DNA of 64,000 nt, taken from Caulobacter sp. (GTDB lineage Bacteria > Pseudomonadota > Alphaproteobacteria > Caulobacterales > Caulobacteraceae). The DNA lies in NCBI GenBank assembly GCA_021741355.1, contig JAIOXZ010000002.1:210175-274174 (forward strand). Reading direction: 5' to 3'. The position numbers and the translations under genes are program-made. Positions 8,556-16,800 of the stretch are shown here, one piece after another (position 1 is the first letter of the stretch; each line of letters begins with the position of its first letter). Under the pieces are notes generated by a model. That model made no database searches, had not been told where the DNA came from, and saw nothing but the letters and a program-made list of their open reading frames with translations.

Positions 8556-9191
8556 ATGCAGAGCGACGCCATGGATCCCGTTGACCGAAAACGACCGCTG
8601 TCGGACTTGCTGACCGATATCAGCAACGACCCCGATCCCGAGGTCACTATCGGCGAGATCGTGCATCGCCTGGGCCGGCGCTCCTTCGGCGCACTGCTGT
8701 TCATCTTCGCCGCGCCCAACTGGTTGCCGCTGCCGCCAGGCTCGTCGACCTTCCTCGCCGCGCCGCTGATCCTGCTGGCGCCGCAGATCGCCCTGGGGAT
8801 TCGCGGCCCCTGGTTGCCTCGCTTCATCGACACCCGGAAGCTCAGGCGCACCGATCTCGCCGGCGCCCTGCGCAAGCTGATCCCGACGCTGCAAAGGGTC
8901 GAGAAGGTCTCGCGACCCCGGCTGGTGTTTCTGTTCGGCCCGATCGGGGACCGGCTGATCGGCCTGACCGTGACCCTGCTGTCGCTGGTGCTTCTGCTGC
9001 CGATCTTCCTCGGGAACATGGCCCCGGCCGCGGCGATCGCGGCGTTCGGCCTGGCGATGATCCAGCGGGACGGCGTCCTGGCCCTGATCGGCTATGCCAT
9101 CGCGGGCTTCAGCGTCGGACTGCTGGTCGTCGGATGGCGCGTCGCCGTGGCCTTTTTCACCCACATCGCCCAGGTCCTGGGCTTCGCCTGA
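8556..9191 (+). CDS. ExoD-family membrane protein
   Basis: The 211-residue protein has an N-terminal cytoplasmic segment with LSDLLTDI and GALLFIFAAPNWLPLPPGSS, typical of the ExoD family, and about four hydrophobic segments. ExoD was linked to exopolysaccharide synthesis in rhizobia, but its biochemical function is not established. A second in-frame ATG at 8571 could be the true start. Lying between rpoN and hpf is unusual for this family and could be an insertion into the operon. Confidence 0.8.
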   Translation: MQSDAMDPVDRKRPLSDLLTDISNDPDPEVTIGEIVHRLGRRSFGALLFIFAAPNWLPLPPGSSTFLAAPLILLAPQIALGIRGPWLPRFIDTRKLRRTDLAGALRKLIPTLQRVEKVSRPRLVFLFGPIGDRLIGLTVTLLSLVLLLPIFLGNMAPAAAIAAFGLAMIQRDGVLALIGYAIAGFSVGLLVVGWRVAVAFFTHIAQVLGFA

Positions 9192-9266
9192 GGCTCGCCG
9201 CTCACAAGACCGGGAGCAGGCCGTCGATTGCTTGACACCTATGTCCGGCAGGCGCGTTCTGTTCAC

Positions 9267-9887
9267 ATGCAAGTGCACGTTTCCGGCAAGCACGTCGACG
9301 TTGGGGAGGCCCTGCGTTCGCGGGTCTCGGACGACATCACCGCCACCATTGGCAAGTATTTCGAGCGCGGCGGGACCGCCGACGTCGTGATCTCAAAGGA
9401 CGGCTACGCCTTCCGGGTGGACTGCACGATCCGGCTTGATTCCGGCCAGCTCCTGCAGAGTCACGGCCTCGCCGCGGAGGCTCACGGGGCGTTCAGCTCG
9501 GCGCTGGAGAAGATCGAAAAGCGGGTCCGCCGCTACAAGCGACGGCTCAAGAGCCACTCGATCCAGGCCGGCGCGCGCCGCGAGGAGACGGCCGCAATGT
9601 TCGTCCTGCGGGCGCCCGACGATGACGTCGAGGAGTGGGACGGCGTGGACGACCACGCCCCGCCGTCCGGCATGATCATCGCCGAAACCGAGGAAGTCCT
9701 GAAGACCATGACTGTTTCGATGGCGGTCATGGAGCTGGACTTGACCGAATCTCGTACAATCGTGTTTAGGAACGCCGCCCACGGCGGATTGTCCGTGGTG
9801 TATCGCCGACCAGACGGAAACATCGGCTGGATCGACCCTGAGCGCACACAGTCACAGAGCGGCAATGGAAAGCGGGTAGTCGCCTGA
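9267..9887 (+). CDS. hpf: Ribosome hibernation promoting factor, long form
   Basis: The 206-residue protein has the S30AE/HPF domain (about 1-95, starting MQVHVSGKHVDVGEALR) and a C-terminal dimerisation domain (about 140-200, with VMELDLTESRTIVFRN), the long-HPF layout that pairs 70S ribosomes into inactive 100S dimers. The ATG at 9267 matches the family N-terminus; the in-frame TTG at 9228 would add 13 residues not seen in the family. It lies between the rpoN region and ptsN, as in many proteobacteria. Confidence 0.93.
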   Translation: MQVHVSGKHVDVGEALRSRVSDDITATIGKYFERGGTADVVISKDGYAFRVDCTIRLDSGQLLQSHGLAAEAHGAFSSALEKIEKRVRRYKRRLKSHSIQAGARREETAAMFVLRAPDDDVEEWDGVDDHAPPSGMIIAETEEVLKTMTVSMAVMELDLTESRTIVFRNAAHGGLSVVYRRPDGNIGWIDPERTQSQSGNGKRVVA

Positions 9888-9941
9888 TACGGCGCGACCT
9901 GCCTTTCGGCATCCGGTCTGAATCGAGCGAGTTCTGAGCGT

Positions 9942-10406
9942 ATGAATATTGGAGATCTGCTGGAGCCCCGCGCGATCGCGCCGCGGGCCGGTGGCGGAGG
10001 CAAACGTCAGGTTCTGTCGGCGGTCGCCGATATCGCCGCCCGCAATTTCGGCCTGAAGGCCGATGTCGTGCTCGACGCCTTGCTGGAGCGTGAGGCCGCA
10101 GGCTCCACCGGAGTCGGTCACGGCGTCGCGGTGCCGCACGCCCGCCTGCCCGGCCTGACGCGCATCCGCGGCGTGTTCATGCGGCTGGACCAACCGACGC
10201 CCTTCGAGTCGGTCGACGATCAGCCCGTGGACCTGGTGTTCGCCCTGTTCGCGCCGGTCGCGTCCGACACCGAACATCTGCGCGCCCTGGCCCGCGTCTC
10301 GCGGCTGCTGCGGCAGCGGGAGCTGCGGCTGCAACTGCGGCAGGCGCGGACGGCGGAGTCGATCTACGCCCTGCTGGCGCGCGAGCCGCAGTCGACCGCC
10401 GCCTGA
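9942..10406 (+). CDS. ptsN: PTS IIA-like nitrogen regulatory protein
   Basis: This 154-residue EIIA-Ntr protein accepts phosphate from the PTS-Ntr chain and regulates nitrogen, potassium and carbon responses. The active-site histidine is His66 in GVAVPHARLPGL, and VDLVFALFAP is the conserved core strand. The length is normal for PtsN. It ends the rpoN-hpf-ptsN group and is followed by a dispersed structured repeat. Confidence 0.95.
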   Translation: MNIGDLLEPRAIAPRAGGGGKRQVLSAVADIAARNFGLKADVVLDALLEREAAGSTGVGHGVAVPHARLPGLTRIRGVFMRLDQPTPFESVDDQPVDLVFALFAPVASDTEHLRALARVSRLLRQRELRLQLRQARTAESIYALLAREPQSTAA

Positions 10407-10441
10407 GGCCGCGCTCCCGCTGCCTGACCAGAAACCTGTCG

Positions 10442-10597
10442 GGATGACGAATAGCCCTTAAGGCCTTGATGGAATGGGAGCTCCGGTCGGAAGCCCTGGT
10501 CAAGGACGACCCCCGCGGGGTCGCCGCTGCGCGGCCGCGAAGCGGTCCTTGATCAGGTCTCCCGCCGGAGCAAAACTGGCCGTCAAGACATCAGGGC
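10442..10597 (+). repeat. Structured dispersed repeat, copy A (cloverleaf-like)
   Basis: The core 10454-10597 has imperfect terminal inverted repeats (GCCCTTAAGGCCTTGATGG against GCCCTGATGTCTTGACGG), an inner GCTCCGG / CCGGAGC pair, and a 12-bp stem CTGGTCAAGGAC / GTCCTTGATCAG (10496-10507, 10545-10556). That stem encloses three hairpins: GACCCC-CGC-GGGGTC, CCGC-TGC-GCGG and CCGC-GAA-GCGG. A second copy lies inverted at 26183-26340. No open frame is supported inside it. Confidence 0.85.
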
Positions 10598-10635
10598 AAG
10601 GCCCGCCATTCGGACGACCGGTGATGGTTTCAGAC

Positions 10636-10893
10636 CTAGTGGACTGAGACCGGGGCCAGCTGGTGTGCGAGCGCGGCGGCGACGGCGGAGTCGCGATCGC
10701 CCAGAACCGCCAGGCGTTCGCCGTCGGCGCGGTGCACCGCGAACAGGATCTGCCGGGGGCTGAGGTCATGACCTTCGAGGGCACCCGCCGGGATATCGGC
10801 GATGATCTCGGCGGCCGTCACCGGGCGTACATAGACCAGGTCCGGCGCGCCGAGGGCCGCAAAGGCTTCATTGGTAAGACGTTGGGGTGTCAT
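10636..10893 (-). CDS. DUF1150 family protein
   Basis: This 85-residue protein begins MTPQRLTNEAFAALG and matches the small DUF1150 proteins that accompany hsp20 genes in alphaproteobacteria. The start is fixed by a strong AAGGAGGTGG just upstream of the ATG at 10893. It lies downstream of and in the same direction as hsp20, with about 80 bases between them. Its function is unknown; a role with the small heat shock protein is inferred only from the conserved pairing. Confidence 0.85.
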   Translation of the reverse strand: MTPQRLTNEAFAALGAPDLVYVRPVTAAEIIADIPAGALEGHDLSPRQILFAVHRADGERLAVLGDRDSAVAAALAHQLAPVSVH

Positions 10894-10972
10894 TGAGACC
10901 ACCTCCTTCACTAAGCAAACGCCGGGATCGGCCGCCGGTTCAGCGAACAGGCCGGCATTCCGGAAAACGGGG

Positions 10973-11398
10973 TCATTCGGCCGTCCGGATCGGAATCCGC
11001 TGGACCAGCCGCTCGGGTTCGGGACGGGCCAGGTCCACGTGCAGCAGGCCGTGTTCGAGCAGGGCGCCGCGCACCACCATCCCGTCGGCCAGCACGAAGG
11101 TGCGGATGAACCCGCGGGCCGCGATGCCGCGGTGCAGATAGGCCTTGTCGGCGGTCTCCGCGCCGTCGCCGCGACGGCCGGCGACCGTCAGCTGGTTGCC
11201 CTCGACCTGGATCTCGAGCTGGTCGGGCGAGAAGCCGGCCACCGCCAGGGTGATCCGGACCTCGCCGTCGTCGCGCGCCTCGACATTGTAGGGTGGATAG
11301 CCTTCGGCCGCGGCCTTGGCGGCGCGCTCGATCAGGGTGCGGGTATGGTCGAAGCCCAGCAGGAACGGGCTGTCGAACAGCAGGGGTCGTGTCGTCAT
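10973..11398 (-). CDS. Small heat shock protein, Hsp20/IbpA type
   Basis: The 141-residue protein contains an alpha-crystallin domain (about residues 35-125) with YNVEARDDGEVRITLAVAGF, the IbpA-like N-terminus FLLGFDHTRTLIERAAK, and the LLHVDLARPEPE strand. It acts as an ATP-independent holdase that binds unfolding proteins in the cytoplasm. The C-terminal IPI tripeptide (residues 135-137) fits the I-X-I oligomerisation motif. DUF1150 follows in the same transcript. The leader may form a ROSE-like structure (separate entry). Confidence 0.93.
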   Translation of the reverse strand: MTTRPLLFDSPFLLGFDHTRTLIERAAKAAAEGYPPYNVEARDDGEVRITLAVAGFSPDQLEIQVEGNQLTVAGRRGDGAETADKAYLHRGIAARGFIRTFVLADGMVVRGALLEHGLLHVDLARPEPERLVQRIPIRTAE

Positions 11399-11460
11399 CA
11401 GCAGCGAGTCCTCAGCAAAGCGACTCCCGTCCCGCCGGACCCGTCAGGCGTCCGGCGAAC
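11399..11460 (-). promoter_or_regulatory. Possible ROSE-like RNA thermometer in the hsp20 leader
   Basis: On the minus strand the leader carries a strong hairpin (CGCCGGAC at 11433-11440 against GTCCGGCG at 11450-11457) and then TTTGCTGAGGA just before the start, where TTGCT could mask AGGA. ROSE elements of alphaproteobacterial hsp20 genes use a similar TTGCT-type anti-Shine-Dalgarno. The fit is only partial, so this is a weak inference. Confidence 0.3.
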
Positions 11461-11479
11461 GGTGTGACCTACAGGTGGC

Positions 11480-11513
11480 GATTGTCGGGCCGGGGTGCAA
11501 GACAGCGACAATC
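11480..11513. promoter_or_regulatory. Inverted repeat in the divergent hsp20/lipoprotein region
   Basis: GATTGTCG (11480-11487) is perfectly complementary to CGACAATC (11506-11513) across an 18-base spacer. It lies between two divergent genes, so it could be an operator or a transcript hairpin. The regulator is unknown. Confidence 0.4.
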
Positions 11514-11560
11514 GGTCATGGGGCGGCGCAAAAAAATCCCCATGCCGCCAGCTAGGCGCC

Positions 11561-11579
11561 CTAACCGAAACGCGGTTAG
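11561..11579. promoter_or_regulatory. Palindrome upstream of the lipoprotein operon
   Basis: CTAACCG-N5-CGGTTAG is a perfect 7-bp-arm palindrome whose end is 37 bases before the ATG of the first lipoprotein gene. Its size and place suit a dimeric repressor site. Confidence 0.45.
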
Positions 11580-11615
11580 TTGCAGATAGTACAACTCGGG
11601 GCGGGGGACTCCCTT

Positions 11616-12302
11616 ATGAAGCGTATTCTGACGCTGGCGGCAGCCTGTTTGATGCTGGCTGCCTGCACGACAACCAACGTGAAGTCGGCCGCCGGCCTGC
11701 CGACCGCACCGCCCCAGAACGCCCTGGTTCTGCTCGCCCAGCCGGACATCGAGCTGAAGCTGCTGACGGCGTCGGGCCTGCTCGAGCCGCGCGCCGACTG
11801 GACCGCCTCGGCCAAAAGCAACATGCAGGCCGCCGTCGAGGCCACGCTGAAGGGCAAGTCGCACAAGCTCACCGTGCTTGACCCGACCACCGCCATGGAG
11901 GGCCGCGAGGGCCAGGTGCTGCGCCTGAACGGCGCGGTCGGCAACTCGATCCTCGCCTACGGCATGTACGGCGTGGGCCTGCCGTCCAAGACCGGCTTTG
12001 ACTGGACGCTCGGCGACGGCGCGCAGCTGCTGGCGGCCAAGTACGGCACCGACTACGCCCTGTTCGTCTATGGCCGGGGCTCCTATTCGAGCGGCGGCCG
12101 CGTGGCGATGATGATCGGCGCCGCGGCGCTGGGCGTCAGCATTCCGATGGGCGGCCAGCAGGCGTTCGCCTCGCTCGTCGAGCTGAAGACCGGCAAGGTG
12201 ATCTGGTTCAACCAGGCCATCGCCAGCCCCGCCGCCGACATGCGCTCGCCCGAAGGCGCGAAGATGCTCACCGAGGCGTTGCTGACGGGCCTGCCGCTTT
12301 GA
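11616..12302 (+). CDS. Putative lipoprotein, first gene of M48 protease operon
   Basis: The 228-residue product has a lipoprotein signal peptide with lipobox LAAC (Cys17), so it should be membrane-anchored in the periplasm. I recognise no named family. Segments such as YALFVYGRGSYSSGGRV and the end AFASLVELKTGKVIWFN alternate hydrophobic residues in a way that suggests a beta-rich domain, loosely like CsgG/TolB-N-type lipoproteins. The ATG at 11616 is chosen because it begins the signal peptide. The stop overlaps the start of the M48 protease gene (TTGA), so expression is coupled. Confidence 0.75.
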   Translation: MKRILTLAAACLMLAACTTTNVKSAAGLPTAPPQNALVLLAQPDIELKLLTASGLLEPRADWTASAKSNMQAAVEATLKGKSHKLTVLDPTTAMEGREGQVLRLNGAVGNSILAYGMYGVGLPSKTGFDWTLGDGAQLLAAKYGTDYALFVYGRGSYSSGGRVAMMIGAAALGVSIPMGGQQAFASLVELKTGKVIWFNQAIASPAADMRSPEGAKMLTEALLTGLPL

Positions 12303-13489
12303 GGCGACAGGCGACCCTTCGGTCGGCGGTTTCCTCGGTCCTGGCGGCGTCCATCGCCGTGACGGCCGTGACGCCGGCGTTCGCCCAGGACGGCCGCATG
12401 GTCGGCCGGCGTCCGGACATCAGCACCGACGAGGGCGGCCTGTGGGCCCAGTCCGACAAGGCCGAGACCGAGGCCAGAACCAAGGCCGAGCTCAACCGGG
12501 ACCCGGACCTGACGCCCTATGTGCGGGGCGTCGCCTGCAAGGTGGCGGCGGAGTACTGCGGCGACATCCGCGTCTATGTGATGGACCGGCCCTATTTCAA
12601 CGCCTCCATGGCCCCGAACGGCTACATGGAGGTCTGGTCGGGCCTGATGCTGCGCGCGCGCAGCGAGTCGGAGCTGGCGTTCGTGCTCGGGCACGAGGTC
12701 AGCCACTTCGCCCACGGCCACTCGCTGACGACCTGGCGGACGATGAAATCCCGCTCCAACGTCGGCATGGTCCTGATGCTGGCGGGCGGCGGCATCGTCG
12801 GCAGCCTGCTGTATCTGGGCGTCATGTCCACGGTCTTCGCCTTCTCCCGCGAACAGGAGATGGAGGCTGACCGGCTGGCGTTCGAACGCACGGTCAAGGC
12901 CGGCTACGACCCCGCGGCGGCCGCGGCGCTCTGGCGATCGCTGCGCGAGGAAACCGCCGCGTCGGACTTCCCCAAGACGCGCACGTCCGACACTCGCGGC
13001 AGCATCTTCAACACCCACCCGATCACCCCGGACAGGATCGCGGCGCTCGACGGGCTGGCCGCGGGGCGCACCACGCCCTCCGAGGGCGAACGCACGCGCT
13101 ATCGCGCCCAGATCCGCAAGTTCCTGCCGGCCTGGCTGGCCGACGATATGCGCCGCCGGGACTACGGCCAGACCCTGCACCTGATCGACCGGCTGGCGGC
13201 CGATGGCGAGGATCTGGGCGTGCTGGAGTTCTACAAGGGCGAGGCCTATCGCCGGCGTCGCCTCGACGGCGACCAGGACAAGGCGCTGGCGGCCTACACC
13301 GCCGCGTCCGGCCACGCCGATGCGCCGGTCGCGGTCTGGCGGGAGCTCGGCGACATGCTGGGCAAAGTCGGCAAGACCGCCGAAGCCCGGACCGCCTGGG
13401 AAACCTATCTCGCCAAGGCGGTCGATGCCGAAGATCGCTGGCTCGTCGAAGCCAACCTGAAGAAACTCAACGAAGGTTCCGAATCATGA
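12299..13489 (+). CDS. Periplasmic M48-family zinc metalloprotease
   Basis: The 396-residue protein starts at TTG overlapping the previous stop. It has a signal peptide (about 1-29, cleavage after AFA), the zinc motif HEVSH at 132-136, and the third-ligand region EQEMEADRLAFE near residue 185-196. A hydrophobic stretch (MVLMLAGGGIVGSLLYLGVM) follows the active site, and the C-terminal third has TPR-like helices. It resembles the BepA/LoiP type of outer-membrane quality-control proteases. It sits between two lipoproteins, overlapping both genes, which suggests one functional unit. Confidence 0.88.
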   Translation: MRRQATLRSAVSSVLAASIAVTAVTPAFAQDGRMVGRRPDISTDEGGLWAQSDKAETEARTKAELNRDPDLTPYVRGVACKVAAEYCGDIRVYVMDRPYFNASMAPNGYMEVWSGLMLRARSESELAFVLGHEVSHFAHGHSLTTWRTMKSRSNVGMVLMLAGGGIVGSLLYLGVMSTVFAFSREQEMEADRLAFERTVKAGYDPAAAAALWRSLREETAASDFPKTRTSDTRGSIFNTHPITPDRIAALDGLAAGRTTPSEGERTRYRAQIRKFLPAWLADDMRRRDYGQTLHLIDRLAADGEDLGVLEFYKGEAYRRRRLDGDQDKALAAYTAASGHADAPVAVWRELGDMLGKVGKTAEARTAWETYLAKAVDAEDRWLVEANLKKLNEGSES

Positions 13490-14073
13490 TCGCCCGCAAG
13501 CTGCGCGTCGCCGTCGCCCTGGCCGCCCTCGTCTCCCTGTCCGCCTGCGCGGGGCTCAAGGCCGTTCCGGCCGGTCCCTACGCCTCCGGCGGCAACCAGA
13601 TCACCGTCGGCCGGACCTGGACCGACATGGGCCGGCTGTTCGACGCCTCCAAGGGCGTGCGACTGCTGTCCATTGACGGGCCGCAGTTGAACCGCCTGTT
13701 CGTGATCGACGGACTGAAGCCCGGCGAGTTCATCATGCGCCCGACCAGCAAGGAAAAGCCGACCCCGACCTGGAAGGCCGGCCTGTCACCCACCGAACAG
13801 GTCGAGTTCCTGTCCGACACCCTGTCGGTCATGCAGTACTACCGCGTCGAGACCGCCGGCCTTCGTCCGGTGAAGGTCGGCGACCGCAGCGGCGTACGCT
13901 TCGACATCACCGCCCAGACCGTCGACGGCCTGGACGTCTCGGGGATCGCCCAGCTGGTCGAGGCGGGCGACCGTCTCTACGTCCTGCTCTATCTCGCCCC
14001 GACCGAACACTATTTCAGCGCCACCAAGGCCGAGGTCGAAGGCATCATGGGGTCGGCGCGGGTCGGCGCCTGA
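13486..14073 (+). CDS. Putative lipoprotein, third gene of M48 protease operon
   Basis: This 195-residue protein has an N-terminal signal with lipobox LSAC (Cys21). The mature part has no motif I recognise; it contains alternating strands and a region DTLSVMQYYRVETAGLRPVKVGDRSGVRFDITA typical of periplasmic sandwich folds, here cited only as composition. Its ATG overlaps the M48 stop (ATGA). Substrate or cofactor of the protease, or an independent envelope protein, are both possible. Confidence 0.75.
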   Translation: MIARKLRVAVALAALVSLSACAGLKAVPAGPYASGGNQITVGRTWTDMGRLFDASKGVRLLSIDGPQLNRLFVIDGLKPGEFIMRPTSKEKPTPTWKAGLSPTEQVEFLSDTLSVMQYYRVETAGLRPVKVGDRSGVRFDITAQTVDGLDVSGIAQLVEAGDRLYVLLYLAPTEHYFSATKAEVEGIMGSARVGA

Positions 14074-14250
14074 AACGGCAGTTTTTCCAAAAATTCCCCA
14101 TTTGATTGAATTCAGGCGCGAAAAGGGGCACCTTTCAGGAGAAATCGGCCCGCGAGCCGCCGGCTGGCGTCGATTTTGCGGCAAAAGCTGCTTTTTCTCG
14201 GAAACTGGCGCAGTCAGACGTCGGGCCGACTCTGAAGGGAAAAACGCACC

Positions 14251-14580
14251 ATGGCCCTGGCTATGCTTCCACTCGACGACCGCTCCAGCGGTCGTGACAT
14301 GCTCTCGCGCGGGTTCGCCGTCGCGGGCGCGCTGTTCAGTCTGATGGCGCTGATCACCGCCGGCGTCGCCGCCCTGGGCCTGCTCGGCCTGGCCGGTGTG
14401 GCGGTGGATCCCTCCGCCGCCGATCCGGCCCGTATGCTCGGCCTGCCCTGGAGCCTGGCGATCAGCCCGGCGATCGCCCAGACGCCGGCCGTGACCCTGC
14501 TGCTGACCTGCGCGGCGATGGCGGTCAACGCGGCGCTGCTGATGCTAGCCTCGCGCCTGGTCCGCACCCGCGCCCGCTGA
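14251..14580 (+). CDS. Hypothetical small membrane protein
   Basis: The 109-residue protein has two to three hydrophobic segments (about 23-50 and 78-102) and an Arg-rich C-terminus (RLVRTRAR), consistent with an inner-membrane protein with its C-terminus in the cytoplasm. No family is recognised. The upstream 175 bases are locally AT-rich (around 14080-14120 and 14170-14200) and probably hold its promoter. A terminator follows at 14606. Confidence 0.6.
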   Translation: MALAMLPLDDRSSGRDMLSRGFAVAGALFSLMALITAGVAALGLLGLAGVAVDPSAADPARMLGLPWSLAISPAIAQTPAVTLLLTCAAMAVNAALLMLASRLVRTRAR

Positions 14581-14605
14581 AGGCGCCACCGGGACGACGA
14601 CGAAA

Positions 14606-14634
14606 GGCCCGCCGGTCACCCCGGCGGGCCATTT
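14606..14634 (+). terminator. Terminator after the small membrane protein
   Basis: A perfect 10-bp stem GGCCCGCCGG / CCGGCGGGCC with loop TCACC is followed by ATTT. It is preceded by AAA, so it may act in both directions. Confidence 0.7.
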
Positions 14635-14680
14635 CCGTAGACGCGTCGTCCGACTGCGGATGGGCTGGCCCGGAAACGGC

Positions 14681-14711
14681 GAAGGCCGCGCCCTTTAGGG
14701 GCGCGGCCTTC
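14681..14711 (-). terminator. Hairpin immediately after tRNA-Ala
   Basis: A perfect 13-bp stem GAAGGCCGCGCCC / GGGCGCGGCCTTC with a 5-base loop lies 1 base beyond the tRNA 3' end. The following T-run on the minus strand is weak (GTTT), so it may serve as a terminator or a processing signal. Confidence 0.6.
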
Positions 14712-14712
14712 T

Positions 14713-14788
14713 TGGTGGAGCTAAGCGGAGTCGAACCGCTGACCTCTTGAATGCCATTCAAGCGCTCTACCAGCTGAGCTATAGCCCC
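14713..14788 (-). tRNA. tRNA-Ala(GGC)
   Basis: The 76-base minus-strand gene folds as a full cloverleaf. The acceptor stem is GGGGCTA / TAGCTCC, the D-arm contains AGCTCAGCTGGTAGAGC, and the anticodon stem CTTGA / TCAAG holds loop ATGGCAT with anticodon GGC. The T-arm has GGTTCGACTCC, and the CCA end is encoded. It is not disrupted by any element. Confidence 0.97.
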
Positions 14789-14886
14789 GGGGTCTCGGGT
14801 TTCCCGCGACCGGCGGGCCGGCGGCGAGGGCGCGGTTCTAGGCCGCCATCCCTCGCCGATCAAGAGCCTCTGAGCGGAATTTCCGC

Positions 14887-15363
14887 TTATCGGTCCTCGG
14901 CGTCGTCTTCACCCGGCAGACCGTCGATTTCGTCCTCGGGGAAGTCGTCCTCATCCTCGTCCTCGAGGAAGGGCACGCCGTCGGCTTCTTCGTCGGCGAG
15001 TTCCTCGTCTTCGGCGAAGTCGACGCCCAGATCACCGGCCGGCGCGGGGGCCGCGACGGGATCGTCGGACTCATCGTCAGTCTCGATCGGCTCGGCGGCG
15101 GATTCGTCGTCGATTTCCGGAGTCTGATCGGGTTCTTCCTCGAAGCCGTCGGCGTCGGGGTCGACCGCCTTGACGGGTTTCTCCTCGGCGTCCTCGTAGT
15201 CCGGCACCGCCGTGCGGGCGCGAACCCGACGGTTACGCACGGCTTCTTCGGGGTCGAAAGTCTCCCCGCATTTGGGGCAGGCGGCCGGGCGGCGGCCCAG
15301 GTCGTAGAACTTGGACTGACAGGAGGGGCAAATCTGTTTTGCGCCCAGTTCAGGATTGGCCAA
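14887..15363 (-). CDS. TIGR02300 (FYDLN-acid) family protein
   Basis: The 158-residue protein begins with [21 protein letters not shown] and has two CxxC pairs (CPSC and CPKC), a zinc-ribbon-like N-terminus, and then a long Asp/Glu-rich tail. This is the alphaproteobacterial FYDLN-acid family of unknown function. The start is taken as TTG at 15363, which places the first residues where the family begins; no ATG is available without running into the divergent aroA leader. The acidic tail suggests a nucleic-acid- or protein-binding role, which is only an inference. Confidence 0.85.
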   Translation of the reverse strand: MANPELGAKQICPSCQSKFYDLGRRPAACPKCGETFDPEEAVRNRRVRARTAVPDYEDAEEKPVKAVDPDADGFEEEPDQTPEIDDESAAEPIETDDESDDPVAAPAPAGDLGVDFAEDEELADEEADGVPFLEDEDEDDFPEDEIDGLPGEDDAEDR

Positions 15364-15478
15364 GGGGCGAACCTCTAAGGTCTTGGTGCGGAAGCGGCGC
15401 GTCCCTTGCCACGGGCCGGGGGCGCTGTCAAAAGCAATCCCCGCCTTCCCCCAAGCGTTACAGGAGCTTGCGCCCGGC

Positions 15479-16798
15479 ATGACCGCCGCCGTGCTTTCGG
15501 CCCGCCCCGGCGCGGCTCTCTCAGGGACTGTCAAGGTCCCCGGAGACAAGTCGATTTCCCATCGCTCCCTGATCCTGGGCGCCATGGCTTCGGGCCGCAC
15601 CACAATCACAGGTTTGCTCGAGGGCGACGACGTCTTGGCGACCGCAAAGGCCATGCAGGCCTTCGGTGCGGTGGTGACGCGCACCGGCGAGGGGGCCTGG
15701 ACCGTCGACGGCAGGGGCGGCCTTTGCGAGCCCGACGATGTCATCGACTGCGGCAACGCCGGCACCGGCGTGCGCCTGATCATGGGCGCCGCGGCGGGCT
15801 ATGCGATCACCGCCACCTTCACCGGCGACGCCTCGCTGAAAAAACGTCCGATGGGCCGGGTGCTGGAGCCGCTGGGTCTGATGGGCGCGACCTGGCTGTC
15901 GCGGGAAGGCGGCCGTTTGCCCCTGACCCTGCGCGGCGGCGGGCTCGCGGGCATCGACTATGTGCTGCCGATGGCCTCGGCCCAAGTGAAGTCCGCCGTG
16001 CTGCTGGCCGGGCTGAAGGCCGAAGGGCCCGTCACCGTGGTCGAGCCCGAGCCGACGCGCGACCACACCGAACGGATGCTCAGGGCCTTCGGCGCCAGCC
16101 TGACCGTCAGCGACCACAATGACCGCCGGGTAATCACCCTGCAGCCGGGCGCACGCCTGACCGCGAGCCCGGTGGACGTGCCGGGCGACCCCTCGTCGGC
16201 CGCCTTCCCGATCGTCGCGGCCCTGATCACGCCGGGCTCGGAGGTCACCATCACCGGCGTCATGCTCAATCCGCTGCGGACCGGCCTGTTCGACACGCTG
16301 CGCGAGATGGGAGCGGACCTGACGATCAGCAACCGCCGCGACGCCAGCGGCGAGGAGGTCGGCGACATCACCGCCCGATACTCCCGGCTGAAGGGGGTCG
16401 TCGTGCCGCCGGGCCGCGCGCCCAGCATGATCGACGAGTATCCGATCCTCGCCGTCGCCGCCGCCTTCGCCGATGGCGAGACCGTGATGCGCGGCGTCGG
16501 CGAGATGCGGGTCAAGGAAAGCGACCGCATCGCCCTGATGGCCGCCGGGCTCGAAGCCTGCGGCGTCGACGTCGAGGAGGAGCCGGAGGGTTTCATCGTC
16601 CGCGGGACCGGCGAGCCGCCGCGCGGCGGGGCCCTGGTCGAGACCCACGGCGATCACCGGATCGCCATGAGTCACCTGGTCCTGGGCCTGGCCGCCGGCG
16701 CGGCCGTCCAGGTCGATGAGCCCGGCATGATCGCCACCAGCTTCCCCGACTTCGCCCCGATGATGCGCCGCCTCGGCGGCTGCATCGAGGAGGCCTGA
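15479..16798 (+). CDS. aroA: 3-phosphoshikimate 1-carboxyvinyltransferase (EPSP synthase)
   Basis: The enzyme joins shikimate-3-phosphate and phosphoenolpyruvate in the aromatic pathway. The 439-residue protein has [13 protein letters not shown] (substrate Lys and Ser), [22 protein letters not shown] and RVKESDR motifs in order. An alanine-containing GNAGTG places it in class II EPSP synthases. The ATG at 15479 has AGGAG upstream. cmk follows after 2 bases, a common alphaproteobacterial arrangement with rpsA. Confidence 0.97.
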   Translation: MTAAVLSARPGAALSGTVKVPGDKSISHRSLILGAMASGRTTITGLLEGDDVLATAKAMQAFGAVVTRTGEGAWTVDGRGGLCEPDDVIDCGNAGTGVRLIMGAAAGYAITATFTGDASLKKRPMGRVLEPLGLMGATWLSREGGRLPLTLRGGGLAGIDYVLPMASAQVKSAVLLAGLKAEGPVTVVEPEPTRDHTERMLRAFGASLTVSDHNDRRVITLQPGARLTASPVDVPGDPSSAAFPIVAALITPGSEVTITGVMLNPLRTGLFDTLREMGADLTISNRRDASGEEVGDITARYSRLKGVVVPPGRAPSMIDEYPILAVAAAFADGETVMRGVGEMRVKESDRIALMAAGLEACGVDVEEEPEGFIVRGTGEPPRGGALVETHGDHRIAMSHLVLGLAAGAAVQVDEPGMIATSFPDFAPMMRRLGGCIEEA

Positions 16799-16800
16799 CC

